DNA of 64,000 nt from Flagellimonas sp. MMG031 (GCF_040112705.1 NZ_CP157804.1:3218001-3282000); one strand, 5' to 3'; positions 36,781 through 44,982 are shown, counted from the first letter of the stretch. Notes: generated from the sequence alone by a model not told the origin. Program-made: numbers and translations.

Positions 36781-37074
36781 TTAGACGACAATACCAATGA
36801 GATAGGTAAAGATCCCAACGACCGCCCCGGCAATAAGCACAAAGACCAGAACGCGGGTGATTCCTTTTTTGAGGTCGGCGTTCTCCCCAAAAAAATGGCC
36901 TGCATTGAAAAGAAAGCCGATTAGGAAGATGACACCTAGGATGATGGGGAAAATGGCCCGAATGGTATCCGAGATGTCCGCAACGGAATCCTCGATTCCC
37001 CCGATTTGGGGATAGCTGGCCTGGGAGACTAGGAGTCCAATAACAAGTGCTACTGATTTTTTAAAGTTTTTCAT
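36781..37074 (-). CDS. traE: TraE-like pilin-type protein (DUF4134)
   Basis: A 97-residue protein with signal MKNFKKSVALVIGLLVSQASYPQ, then GGIEDSVADISDTIRAIFPIILGVIFLIGFLFNAGHFFG and a second helix RVLVFVLIAGAVVGIFTYLIG. This matches DUF4134, the VirB2-like pilin of Bacteroidetes elements. It is the first gene of the tra operon; the 240-bp region upstream to the amidase gene must hold its promoter, though I see no clear box. Confidence 0.88.
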   Translation of the reverse strand: MKNFKKSVALVIGLLVSQASYPQIGGIEDSVADISDTIRAIFPIILGVIFLIGFLFNAGHFFGENADLKKGITRVLVFVLIAGAVVGIFTYLIGIVV

Positions 37075-37317
37075 GACCGTTCGTTTTTTGATAGGTCCAA
37101 TCCAATATGTTGGAAACGAGACCTGTTCATTATGATTGATTGAAATTACCTTGGAACTTGTTTAAGCGCCCAAAAGGATTTACGATGTGGAATTTCCAGT
37201 GATATGAAGAAAAGGCTTTAAAAATCACATTTTTTAACACTTGAAGCTGTTAATTATTGAAGTATTGGCACCAAAATCATCGTATCGCTGGAAATTGTTC
37301 AACAAAAGTTTTCCAAA

Positions 37318-37938
37318 ATGAAAATGTACCTGTGCACCCTAACAATGTTGGTTTGCTGTTTAAATCTGATGGCTCAAAAGCCAGTCGTAATTATCGACCC
37401 GGGTCATGGAGGTCCAGACTCTGGGGCCATTGGCACTAATGGGATTCTGGAAAAGGATGTGATCTTGGCAATCGCCAAGAAGTGCCTACAATTGAATCGA
37501 ACTCTATTCCAAGATAGTTTGGAAATCTACCTTACCCGTTATACCGACACCTTGGTCTCCTTGGGTACTCGGGCACGGCTGGCCAAGGCGCTTGGAGCGG
37601 ATGCCTTTGTGTCCCTCCATTGCAACCAAGCCCCGAATGAGAAAGCCCAAGGCTTTGAAATCTTTTTGTTCCATGGGCAGGGCAATCCGAAAACCACAGT
37701 TATGGCCGCCAATTTGGCCGACCAGTTACAGCAACGATTGGGAATTTATGACAGGGGTATCAAATATGCCAACTTCCAAGTGCTACGGGACACCCATGGG
37801 CACTGCCCCTCCCTCCTCTTGGAAACCGGATTTATCTCAAATAATGTGGAAGCTAATTATACAAAAAGAACGGAAAGTCAGTCCGCTATTGCCCTTGCTC
37901 TATTACAATCACTTATTAAATCCTTCTATGATGACTGA
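37318..37938 (+). CDS. N-acetylmuramoyl-L-alanine amidase
   Basis: A 206-residue amidase_3-family (AmiC-like) enzyme with a signal peptide MKMYLCTLTMLVCCLNLMAQ. Catalytic elements: VVIIDPGHGGPDSGAIG (zinc His), LEKDVILAIA (Glu), VSLHCNQAPN (His) and the C-terminal LLLETGFISN with the catalytic Glu. It cleaves peptide stems from peptidoglycan glycan chains. It is divergent from TraE across a 240-bp gap, so it likely helps open the cell wall for the mating apparatus, replacing the lytic transglycosylase of other systems. Confidence 0.9.
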   Translation: MKMYLCTLTMLVCCLNLMAQKPVVIIDPGHGGPDSGAIGTNGILEKDVILAIAKKCLQLNRTLFQDSLEIYLTRYTDTLVSLGTRARLAKALGADAFVSLHCNQAPNEKAQGFEIFLFHGQGNPKTTVMAANLADQLQQRLGIYDRGIKYANFQVLRDTHGHCPSLLLETGFISNNVEANYTKRTESQSAIALALLQSLIKSFYDD

Positions 37939-38168
37939 ACTGTTATTGGCCATGACCAAAATATTGAGACAGCTTTTGTCCGCATGGATAAACTTCATTA
38001 TAAATGAAGTGAACCAATTTCGGAACAAAGCATAAAATCCAAAGGATACTAAATGCTTTGGGATGAGCCGATTTTTAGTAAGATCTCTTTTCAGTTTAAA
38101 TTTCGCCGCCCTTAAAAACTACATGTGGCCAAATAATTTATCTTTATGTCATCTGCTACTCCACCACA

Positions 38169-38873
38169 TTGCGGAAGACCAAGGAAGAAGTCGAAGAAAG
38201 GTTCAGGGCGAGACTGCAAATCGAACTGGAGTATACCCCTTACTATCATATGAACGGCTTTACCCATGGTAACTTATATATAGTTCCCATGGAATATCCC
38301 GATGAACTGCTTCCAGCCATGTGGGGCTATATTCCTCCCTTTGGGATGGATGACCCAGACGCATTCCATAAAAGGTACAATACCCTCAACGCCAAAAGTG
38401 AAACGGTTTTTTCCAGCAATACCTACAAGCACTCCATCCATGACAAGCGATGTCTCATCGTAGCCGATGGTTTCTATGAACCGCATCATGTAAACAAAGT
38501 GTCCTATCCCTACTTCTGCCACTACAAGGATGATTCGCTTTTCGCCTTTGCCGGTCTCTACTCCGAGCTGGATGACGATCTCTATAGCTGTACCATTATT
38601 ACCATGCCGGCCAATGAACAGTTTGAGCAGATACACAACCAAAAGAAAAGGCAGCCGTTGATCTTGGACCAACACTGGGAAGAGGATTGGCTCCTCCCCG
38701 ATCTGCATGAACCAGGTATCAAGGAACTTATGAAATCCGCATTTACCACCAAAGAAATCGAAGCCTATACGGTCTCACGCGATTTGTACAAAAGAGGGAT
38801 CGACACCAACAATAAGCTGGCCATTGAAAAGAAGGATTATCCGGAACTCAACCAACAGGGGAGTCTGTTTTAA
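38169..38873 (+). CDS. SRAP-family (YedK/HMCES-like) protein with damaged start
   Basis: About 234 residues are readable (RKTKEEVEERFRARLQIELEYTPYYHMNGF...). The SRAP core is clear: FHKRYNTLNAKSETVF, CLIVADGFYEPH with the active-site Glu and IHNQKKRQPLIL with the His region. SRAP enzymes work through an N-terminal Cys2, made from ATG-TGC, that links to abasic sites in single-stranded DNA. Upstream, the codons TGC TAC TCC ACC ACA TTG are in frame (38154-38171) but the ATG at 38146 is separated from TGC by five bases (TCATC), so it is out of frame. The only in-frame start is TTG at 38169, which would omit Cys2. Probably a pseudogene or inactive. Confidence 0.8.
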   Translation: MRKTKEEVEERFRARLQIELEYTPYYHMNGFTHGNLYIVPMEYPDELLPAMWGYIPPFGMDDPDAFHKRYNTLNAKSETVFSSNTYKHSIHDKRCLIVADGFYEPHHVNKVSYPYFCHYKDDSLFAFAGLYSELDDDLYSCTIITMPANEQFEQIHNQKKRQPLILDQHWEEDWLLPDLHEPGIKELMKSAFTTKEIEAYTVSRDLYKRGIDTNNKLAIEKKDYPELNQQGSLF

Positions 38874-38930
38874 CTTATCAACACAATTGATTATGTATTG
38901 GAATAAATCCCAATTTTGGGATTATATCCA

Positions 38931-39194
38931 ATGAAGCATATCAAGTACAGGAATTCGGACAAAAAGGCCATCAAAATTTTGATGCGAGAAATCGGGGCGA
39001 ACCGGTATGAAATCGCCTTGGAACAAATGAAGGTGGAACAGCGCCCCATTAGCATGGAAGGATTCTACCTTGAGGCCAACGATGACTGTATATTTTTATG
39101 CCACCGCTACCCTTCAGGGTACATTCTAAAGCTGATGAAGGTCGAACAGTTCGAAATGTTGCCCAGGGATGGGTGGGAATTGATCAAATCCTAA
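38931..39194 (+). CDS. Small hypothetical protein
   Basis: An 87-residue protein beginning MKHIKYRNSDKKAIKILMREIGANRYEIALE. Predominantly alpha-beta, no signal or membrane segment. I do not recognise a family. It follows the SRAP gene and its 3' end abuts the convergent small membrane gene by 4 bp. Confidence 0.55.
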   Translation: MKHIKYRNSDKKAIKILMREIGANRYEIALEQMKVEQRPISMEGFYLEANDDCIFLCHRYPSGYILKLMKVEQFEMLPRDGWELIKS

Positions 39195-39400
39195 AGGACG
39201 GCGGCAGCACCTACCAAGCCTGAAATAAAGGATAGTATGATTCCAATGACTACGAACCAAACCAATGTAGATGTATTACCTCTCGTTCTTTCAGTAGCGT
39301 TTTGAACCTTCCAATTGGAATATAGGAGTTCCATCATAAGTTCCCGATCAGTGTAATCCTTTCGTTTTTCTTCAAAATTAATTTGTGCCTTTGTTTTCAT
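39191..39400 (-). CDS. Small single-pass membrane protein
   Basis: A 69-residue protein: a charged helix (FEEKRKDYTDRELMMELLY, residues 9-27) and a C-terminal transmembrane helix (TSTLVWFVVIGIILSFISGLVGAAAVL). It overlaps the end of the upstream gene by 23 bp, making it the last of a three-gene minus-strand operon whose members all have a soluble helical part and a transmembrane helix. Function unknown. Confidence 0.55.
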   Translation of the reverse strand: MKTKAQINFEEKRKDYTDRELMMELLYSNWKVQNATERTRGNTSTLVWFVVIGIILSFISGLVGAAAVL

Positions 39401-39992
39401 TGAAATTGTTTTTATTTATTGTTGTGTCCGATTTATAAGCATCCAGCATCATTTCGGCCTTGTAAAGATCTTCGTTTAAACGCTGGTTCTCCTTTTCCAA
39501 CCGTTCCACTTTGGTTTTGTCCTCGATTACATTGACATCTTGTGTACTATATAATGAAGCCAATCCCAATATAGAGCTAACAATCAGTGCGAATATGGCT
39601 ATACCGATTGAAACGTTGGACTGCTTTTTGGCCTTTGTTGCAGCTTCGCGAGATTCAACAAGCTCCTGATAATCTAGGTACTGTTTTACTGTTGCCCCCT
39701 TTATAACCCAGATTGTATTTTAAAATCTATCATAATGAGTCCTTGAAGCGGAATCCGATTTACCATGCATTACATAATTTGCAACGCCTAATATAAAATT
39801 GGGTAGCCCTCTTGGAAAACCCACAACAGGTTCAAAAGCTTCCGCGATCCATTTAACAAAGGCTGCCTCTGTGTTTCTGCCCATGGAACTTCCCATTTCA
39901 ATTTCTATCTGCCTTTTTAAATCTAAGTAACTGATTCCCCCAATCTTAGAAAAACCAATCTCCATGGCCTTTATATAAATGTTCTGTTTCAT
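39378..39992 (-). pseudogene. Coiled-coil membrane protein interrupted by TAA
   Basis: One open frame of 205 codons contains a single internal TAA (39720-39722). Before it: MKQNIYIKAMEIGFSKIGG and 71 more residues ending THYDRF. After it: NTIWVIKGATVKQYLDYQEL, a transmembrane helix (IGIAIFALIVSSILGLASLY) and a coiled coil (VERLEKENQRLNEDLYKAEMML). No plausible ATG, GTG or TTG start with a ribosome site exists just after the stop, and residues on both sides look continuous, so this is most simply a CAA or GAA codon mutated to TAA. The first part alone (90 residues) could still be made. Confidence 0.6.
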
Positions 39993-40555
39993 TTTACCAT
40001 GTCCTTCTTGATTGTTACAGAATCAACCTTTTTAGCGGTCGACGTCTCCAAGGAATCCAAACGGCCCTCTATCACCTTTAACCGTTCCTCGTTTAATTCT
40101 TGTTTGGAATCACGGCACGTGACAATCAATGAAATCAAGGCAACGGTAAAACTGAAAGATGAGATCAATATGGAAGGTGTATTGTAACTAATCTTTTGCT
40201 TCAATTCAATCTCCTGTAGTTCTTTCAAGGATTCTTCACGTTTAGCGGCCTCATTAAGCTTTTGGGCTGCCTCAAGTTGTTTTTTATATTCGGCTACAAA
40301 ACCACCTTGTTCAAGGAATTCCTTTGTAAAATCATTCACGCTTAGGGTATAGCCAAAAGTAGGATTTCCCCTAAAGTTAAAATACTTACCTGCTTGGTCA
40401 ATCATTTCACCGATAATCTCTATTAAATGTGCTTTGCTATTCGTAGGTTTTTTAAGATTTATGAAAAGAGAATCAATACCCCATGCACTGGTATAATTTT
40501 CTATAAGAAAACCTATAATCCTATCCTTCAACTTTGCCCTATCCAATTCTTCCAT
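39989..40555 (-). CDS. Coiled-coil membrane protein of unknown function
   Basis: A 188-residue protein. Residues 1-80 form a folded domain (LKDRIIGFLIENYTSAWGIDSLFINL...), followed by a coiled coil (EYKKQLEAAQKLNEAAKREESLKELQEIELKQK), a transmembrane helix (SILISSFSFTVALISLIVTC) and a second short coiled coil (ERLKVIEGRLDSLET). Its stop overlaps the next gene by 4 bp (ATGA). It is the first gene of the three-gene operon. I do not recognise the family; the membrane-plus-coil layout resembles sensor or effector parts of defence systems, but that is speculative. Confidence 0.55.
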   Translation of the reverse strand: MEELDRAKLKDRIIGFLIENYTSAWGIDSLFINLKKPTNSKAHLIEIIGEMIDQAGKYFNFRGNPTFGYTLSVNDFTKEFLEQGGFVAEYKKQLEAAQKLNEAAKREESLKELQEIELKQKISYNTPSILISSFSFTVALISLIVTCRDSKQELNEERLKVIEGRLDSLETSTAKKVDSVTIKKDMVK

Positions 40556-40749
40556 AACTATAAACCATTTAAAGCCAATAAGGTATATCGTAATATGGCT
40601 CCCATTTGACCAACTGGACGGGGGTTCTTAACGGAATTATCAACATTTGGAGGAAAACCCCAGATTTTTTAAGGTTTTGGTGCAAAGGAATTAAAGCGGT
40701 ATTGGGTATATTTAAAAACTCCCCCTTTGTCCAACCAAAAACATCCAAA

Positions 40750-41301
40750 ATGAAAAATTTAATTTTACTCATGCTTTTGTTGGCTACCAGTATTTCAATG
40801 GGACAAGATTGGAAGCCAAATCTAACATTACCAGAATCGAAAAAATTAGGCCTAGTAGCTTACTTGAGCCATGTGAAAACGGTTTCAGAAATAATGTTCG
40901 TTAAAAAAGGGGACGCTGCAAAGGATTGCTATTACAGTGTAAAGGAAAGTTCCGATGTTCTTATCAACCAGCTATGTGCCGATATGACTGACAAAAGAGG
41001 GTTAAAACTATACAGGGATTTAAACAAAGGTATTGGCTCAGATAGTTATAATTCGGATAGATCGGGAAAATATAAGCGTCTAATTGCCCGTATTGACAAT
41101 GACGTTAAATCATTCGACGGTGTCGAAAAAATAACAAACGCAGAAAATTTTACTGATGTGCTGGGAACTTTGGGAATAGAGCCATATTCGATTTACAAAG
41201 ACATAGTATCGGCCAAAACCAAAAAAGTCGAGGGGCTTATAGCTCAATTAAAAGAATTAAAGCTTCAGCCCTTGGAGAAAAAGGAATCTAAAGGCCAATA
41301 G
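40750..41301 (+). CDS. Secreted hypothetical protein
   Basis: A 183-residue protein from the ATG at 40750, with signal MKNLILLMLLLATSISMGQ. The rest is helical: LGLVAYLSHVKTVSEIMFVKKGDAAKDCYYSVKESSDVLINQLCADMTD with two Cys, and a Lys-rich C-terminal coil. It is divergent from the coiled-coil operon, the start codons being 195 bp apart. I do not recognise it; a longer frame from 40606 is a shadow without a signal. Confidence 0.6.
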   Translation: MKNLILLMLLLATSISMGQDWKPNLTLPESKKLGLVAYLSHVKTVSEIMFVKKGDAAKDCYYSVKESSDVLINQLCADMTDKRGLKLYRDLNKGIGSDSYNSDRSGKYKRLIARIDNDVKSFDGVEKITNAENFTDVLGTLGIEPYSIYKDIVSAKTKKVEGLIAQLKELKLQPLEKKESKGQ

Positions 41302-41319
41302 AAATAAATCCAATCGACA

Positions 41320-41457
41320 TTGTCAGATCTTAAATATGTCCTTGAACTAATCGAAATCTTTACAAAACACCCTTAATCTTACTCTGAAAATATCCAAACG
41401 TTACAGCAGGATATGATTACATTTCAAAATCGAGTGAAAATACTGGAGGTTAAATGA
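41320..41457 (+). pseudogene. Short coiled-coil ORF interrupted by TAA
   Basis: The frame LSDLKYVLELIEIFTKHP, TAA (41374-41376), SYSENIQTLQQDMITFQNRV KILEVK ends at TGA 41455-41457, overlapping the ATG of the next small ORF (ATGA). Protein-like on both sides of the TAA. No database family recognised. Probably decayed. Confidence 0.35.
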
Positions 41458-41690
41458 GCAAAACAGAAAATTTCGCAGAGAACGGCAAAAGAAGGAGATT
41501 TTTCGATGAACAGCATAAGGATTCAACAATGGTACAATTGGCAAAGGAAAGCCTATATCTTCAACAATAACAGTCCACAAGTCAATCTAAAATGCAAAAG
41601 GATGTCCACCTTATGCTAATCATTTTGATCATTATGATCTCCTTTTACGTGTTAGGGTATTTGTGGATATTATTTTCTGGAGATAGATAA
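41454..41690 (+). pseudogene. Small membrane-protein ORF interrupted by TAA
   Basis: MSKTENFAENGKRRRFFDEQ and 18 more residues to a TAA at 41568-41570, then in the same frame QSTSQSK and MQKDVHLMLIILIIMISFYVLGYLWILFSGDR, a transmembrane helix, ending at 41690. An ATG at 41592 could restart translation and make a 32-residue single-pass peptide. The ATGA overlap with the preceding ORF shows they were once an operon. Confidence 0.4.
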
Positions 41691-41996
41691 TAGACCTTTT
41701 TGATTCCCTATACCAGGAAATTAAAAACATGGTGCCTATTATAACTATCTAAAGCAACATAAGTTTCGATAGTCTTTGTCCAGTTTTTTAGTTAAAAAAC
41801 TGGACATATAAACCTCGTTCAAATTTATCAATTGTTCGCCTTTGTATGGAAAATAGTGCCATATGACCCTTTCACAATTCAGGGATAACATGTACACATG
41901 TATAAATTATAATATCTAGGTGGCCAGCTTAAATTCTAAAGGAAGATGGTAAACAAAACAAGAAAGTTGACTCTTCAAATATTTCTATTTAGTTCA
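41691..41996. other. Intergenic region
   Basis: About 300 bp of AT-rich DNA between the decayed small ORFs and the end of the control operon. It contains the inverted repeat TCCAGTTTTT (41779-41788) / AAAAACTGGA (41797-41806), a terminator-like stem in either sense. No gene seen. Confidence 0.4.
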
Positions 41997-43112
41997 TTAC
42001 ACTTCATAGTCACCCCATAACAGAGGAGGTGCTAATATGGGTTTATCCATTACATTGATCTTGAAAGGGGCCAACTTTGAAATACGGGCTTTCTGTTCTA
42101 CCCTTGGAAAGTGAACCCCGCATCTGCTTATGCTGTCATACAACAATGAAGAGCTCAGTAGATAGTCATGCTTGGCCAACCAGCGCGAGTGTGGTTCATT
42201 GTTGGAAATTCTATTTGAGTCCTTATTACCGGTTACTTCAAAGGCTGAATGCTCGATAATGTCCCTAACCTTCCTGTCTGACAATAACGGCCTTAAGCTA
42301 TTTCCATACGAAACCTCACCTAAGGTTCCGCATATCACGATCCTATCATTGCCCTGAGCGAATAAACGATTGTAGTAAGAATCAAGGCGCTTGGCCTGTT
42401 CTTTCCGCTTCGCACTGTAATCCACACCTTTGCTATCCTCCGAGCATCGTGTACTGATGATGGTCAGCTCGTCCCCGGTCGGGGTCATAACGGTATATTC
42501 CGGGCAGTCCATTTCAAAAAGGTCATTGCCCTCTTGGTCCCGTTCATGGGCATGGGGCTGGAACCCAACGATACGATATCCATTCCTGGTCAGGATGGCA
42601 TGGCCCAGTCCCCTATTATCATTCCCTTCCGTGAACAGCCATTGCTCAAAGGCACCGCCCAATTTTGGCCCCAGATAATCCTTGTTGAAATCCGACAAGG
42701 ACGGTCTGTCCTCCACCTCCTGCAATATCAAAATATCCGGATTAGCTTTCGAGATGCACTCCACTTTGGCACTTCGGTGTTTTTCATCCAAGGGATAACT
42801 TCTGAGCTCCACCCAACCGTTCCAACCGACCCGTTCCGTGGCCTTGGTCTGACGCTCCCCGCCCAATGGCTTTACATATAGGTGTCCCCCTTTCCTTCGC
42901 AGGGTCAAAAAGGGTTCGGTGGCTTGTGGACTGAAGCCCATCAAAAAGGCCAGTTCCCGCATGCGTCCCAATTCCTGGTGCCGTTTGTTGGGGTTTTTCA
43001 ACAGGGTCTGAAATTCCTCCATCCAATCCTGAAGGTTCTTGGAAGCATTTTGCCGTAAAAAGGAGAGATCTCTGTGAAAAAGGTTCTGGATGTTCATCGT
43101 TGCTATTCTCAT
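41997..43112 (-). CDS. EEP-fold (endonuclease/exonuclease/phosphatase-like) protein
   Basis: A 371-residue protein with the EEP opening MRIATMNIQNLF and, near residue 125, NPDILILQEVEDRPSL (metal-binding Glu), GLGHAILTRNGY and a strand VMTPTGDELTIISTRC. The usual GDFN and SDH motifs appear as CGTLGEVSYG and AKHDYLLSS, which keeps the Asp-Tyr but changes key residues. It may have altered or lost nuclease or phosphatase activity. It is the last gene of the control operon, 18 bp after the DnaC-like gene. Confidence 0.75.
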   Translation of the reverse strand: MRIATMNIQNLFHRDLSFLRQNASKNLQDWMEEFQTLLKNPNKRHQELGRMRELAFLMGFSPQATEPFLTLRRKGGHLYVKPLGGERQTKATERVGWNGWVELRSYPLDEKHRSAKVECISKANPDILILQEVEDRPSLSDFNKDYLGPKLGGAFEQWLFTEGNDNRGLGHAILTRNGYRIVGFQPHAHERDQEGNDLFEMDCPEYTVMTPTGDELTIISTRCSEDSKGVDYSAKRKEQAKRLDSYYNRLFAQGNDRIVICGTLGEVSYGNSLRPLLSDRKVRDIIEHSAFEVTGNKDSNRISNNEPHSRWLAKHDYLLSSSLLYDSISRCGVHFPRVEQKARISKLAPFKINVMDKPILAPPLLWGDYEV

Positions 43113-43130
43113 GATTGTCGATTTTTGATT

Positions 43131-43808
43131 TTATTTTTTGTCAGTATTTTTTGTTCCCCGTTTGTCCTGGGCATTTTGGTCAAAGGCCACCAAGTTGAAC
43201 AGTTCCCTCATACGGCTCCGGACACGCTTGCCATAGCGTTCCTCCAGCTCCTCGGCATTGAGATTCGTGGTGGCGTGGGTACGGAGGCCAGATGCCAAAA
43301 ACAGTTCATGACGGGACAGCAAGATTTCCCCGATGACATTGCAATCCTTCCCGAAATGTCGCCCCATTTGTTCCACCCCGATGTCATCAAAACAGAAATA
43401 CCGGCCATTGCCATAGTCTTCGATAATGCGATGGCCGACATGGTTGAACCCAAAGACAATGTTCCTTGCCGGTATGATCTCATAGGGACGATAGTGAGGT
43501 GTGATATGCCTAATCAGTTTCATCAATGTGGTCTTGCCACAGCCTACAGGCCCGGAGAGCAAAATCCCCTTATCGGGATCAATGCCCAGTTCTTGACAAC
43601 TGGTATGATCACGGACCATATAATTGCACAGCTTCAACAGGACTTCATGGTCCTCGGGATAGAGCCTAAAATTTCTTCCGAACAGCATTTTTCCTTTGGC
43701 ATCCATATAGGTCAGCATCTTGGAAAAATCATATTCGACCTGCTTCCCGTCGAATTCTCCCAGGGAATAGACCACGCCGCTTTCCGTTATCTTAGAGGGG
43801 TTGCCCAT
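43131..43808 (-). CDS. DnaC/IstB-like AAA+ ATPase
   Basis: A 225-residue P-loop ATPase: Walker A GILLSGPVGCGKTTLMKLI, Walker B YFCFDDIG, then sensor-1-like HATTNLNAEELEERYGKRVRSRMRELFN with the Arg finger. This is the DnaC/IstB pattern of helicase loaders. It overlaps the upstream winged-helix gene by 17 bp and, with it, resembles a DnaT/DnaC-type pair that could start replication of the excised element. The C-terminal tail is rich in Lys/Asp. Confidence 0.82.
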   Translation of the reverse strand: MGNPSKITESGVVYSLGEFDGKQVEYDFSKMLTYMDAKGKMLFGRNFRLYPEDHEVLLKLCNYMVRDHTSCQELGIDPDKGILLSGPVGCGKTTLMKLIRHITPHYRPYEIIPARNIVFGFNHVGHRIIEDYGNGRYFCFDDIGVEQMGRHFGKDCNVIGEILLSRHELFLASGLRTHATTNLNAEELEERYGKRVRSRMRELFNLVAFDQNAQDKRGTKNTDKK

Positions 43809-44466
43809 AGTCCTTTTGTGTTTCGACCATCAAATGGTCCCGGTTTCTTGACTGTACCATTGATGAGTGATTTGCTTTTTTTATTTCATCGGCCTTGAGT
43901 ATCCAATTTTGCGCCGCTGCCTTCCAATCCACAATAGGGATCTTGCCTCCTATCTTCCATCCAATGGCCTGGTAATGGTTGAAGAACCGTTGGGCCTCTT
44001 CTTTGTCATATCCGCTCTCCCTAAAAAAATTGAGGACTTCCAATTGGCTTCTGGGCTGTGCTCCCAAAGAGCGTTTATTGTTTTGTTTTGTTTTCTTAAA
44101 TAAGGGGTCCGGTACACTGGTGGGACAGTAGGTCCTAAAAATGGAACGGCCCCGTTCCATGACCGTACCGCTCCTGTCCCAATTTTGGGACAGTGCCACC
44201 TTACTCGAACGTGCAGGACTATTTGAAGGGGAATAGTCGATATAGCCCATCGTATCCAACTGTTTCAAAAGGCGATGATAAGTGGACTTGGAACCGATCT
44301 TGGCCATCTTCATCAATTCCTTGCGATTGACCGGAAATTCCCCTGGAAACCGGTATAAATTCCAATAAAAGAACAGGGCCAGGTACAAACTGATATGGCC
44401 AGGACACAAACGCTCATCCCCGTAAATTTCCACCAAGGCCGCATTAAGGTGCTTGATATAGTTCAT
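43792..44466 (-). CDS. Winged-helix replication protein (DnaT/Rep-like)
   Basis: A 224-residue protein. The N-terminal domain (LNAALVEIYGDERLCPGHISLYLALFFYWNL) and the winged helix (FPVNRKELMKMAKIGSKSTYHRLLKQLDTMGYIDYSPS) are typical of replication initiators and organisers in mobile elements. The C-terminal half (EVLNFFRESGYDKEEAQRFFNHYQAIGW) resembles the DnaT/primosome-like helical module. ATGA overlap with the excisionase-like gene and 17-bp overlap with the ATPase gene indicate one operon. Confidence 0.75.
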   Translation of the reverse strand: MNYIKHLNAALVEIYGDERLCPGHISLYLALFFYWNLYRFPGEFPVNRKELMKMAKIGSKSTYHRLLKQLDTMGYIDYSPSNSPARSSKVALSQNWDRSGTVMERGRSIFRTYCPTSVPDPLFKKTKQNNKRSLGAQPRSQLEVLNFFRESGYDKEEAQRFFNHYQAIGWKIGGKIPIVDWKAAAQNWILKADEIKKANHSSMVQSRNRDHLMVETQKDYGQPL

Positions 44467-44750
44467 ACCGTACCGTCCAAGGGTTCCACCTTGTTGTCCA
44501 GGATGATCTGGTCGATTTCCTCTGCGTCGTAAAAAACAAGTCCCCCTACTTTGTAGCTGGGAATAATGTTCCTGTTGCGCAGACTGTGCAGGGTACTGGG
44601 ACTTATCTCGAATCGCTTTCGGATATCGCTTGATCGTAGCCAGTTTTTGGGTTGTGGATGGGTGTGTTCCACCATCAATTTCTTGAACTCCTCCAAGAGT
44701 TCCTCTTTGAACTCCATGAGGTCTTCCGTGGTAATAATCGTTGCCGCCAT
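44463..44750 (-). CDS. Excisionase-like helix-turn-helix protein
   Basis: A 95-residue protein with an N-terminal helix (DLMEFKEELLEEFKKLMVE) and a MerR-type/HTH_17 domain NWLRSSDIRKRFEISPSTLHSLRNRNIIPSYKVGGLVFYDAEEIDQII. Such proteins act as excisionases or DNA-bending regulators of conjugative elements. First gene of a four-gene operon; its leader contains the nested stem-loop at 44755-44818 and, further up, two identical palindromes. Confidence 0.85.
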   Translation of the reverse strand: MAATIITTEDLMEFKEELLEEFKKLMVEHTHPQPKNWLRSSDIRKRFEISPSTLHSLRNRNIIPSYKVGGLVFYDAEEIDQIILDNKVEPLDGTV

Positions 44751-44754
44751 ATGC

Positions 44755-44818
44755 TTGTGGTTTTTGGATAGGTATCGGAGCTGTTACCTCCGGGGTTCCC
44801 TATCCGGGTTCGACCACA
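44755..44818 (-). promoter_or_regulatory. Nested stem-loop in the leader of the excisionase-like gene
   Basis: Outer arms TTGTGG (44755-44760) and CCACAA (44813-44818), a second pair GGATAGG (44766-44772) and CCTATCC (44799-44805), and an inner pair GGAG (44777-44780) / CTCC (44788-44791). It ends 4 bp before the ATG on the transcribed minus strand, so it could hide the ribosome site, or be a recombination or nicking site at DNA level. Arms were read from the sequence; folding energy was not computed. Confidence 0.5.
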
Positions 44819-44844
44819 AAACTGAAAAAGGTTTTTGAAAGAAA

Positions 44845-44870
44845 TTCCCAAGTTGGTACCAACTTGGGAA
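44845..44870. repeat. 26-bp perfect palindrome, copy 1
   Basis: Half-site TTCCCAAGTTGGT, followed by its exact reverse complement, with no spacer (centre GGTACC). It lies about 95 bp upstream of the excisionase-like start. It is identical over all 26 bp to the copy at 44983-45008, in a 138-bp repeat spacing. Likely a binding site for a dimeric DNA-binding protein. Confidence 0.85.
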
Positions 44871-44982
44871 AGATTTTTTATCCTAAAAATTTATATCGAT
44901 TTAGGGCCATTTGGATTTTTGGGAGGTCCAAAAAAGCTTGAAAATCGCAAAAAAGGGGTGCCAAAACCCTCGAAAACCAAAA

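Noticed and set aside
30163..37074. Phage structural module
   Set aside because: All eight genes match the TraE-TraN set in order; there are no capsid, portal or tail features.
37592..38035. Frame overlapping the amidase gene
   Set aside because: It is a shadow in another frame of the well-supported amidase; its translation has no domain features.
39720..41570. Recoding of TAA as a sense codon
   Set aside because: TAA clearly ends many intact genes in this window, for example the imelysin gene at 3367 and the EEP-operon genes; three interrupted frames are better explained by decay.
44803..44813. A tRNA T-arm-like GGGTTCGA near the excisionase-like gene
   Set aside because: No acceptor, anticodon or D-arm is found around it; the bases belong to the loop side of the nested stem-loop.
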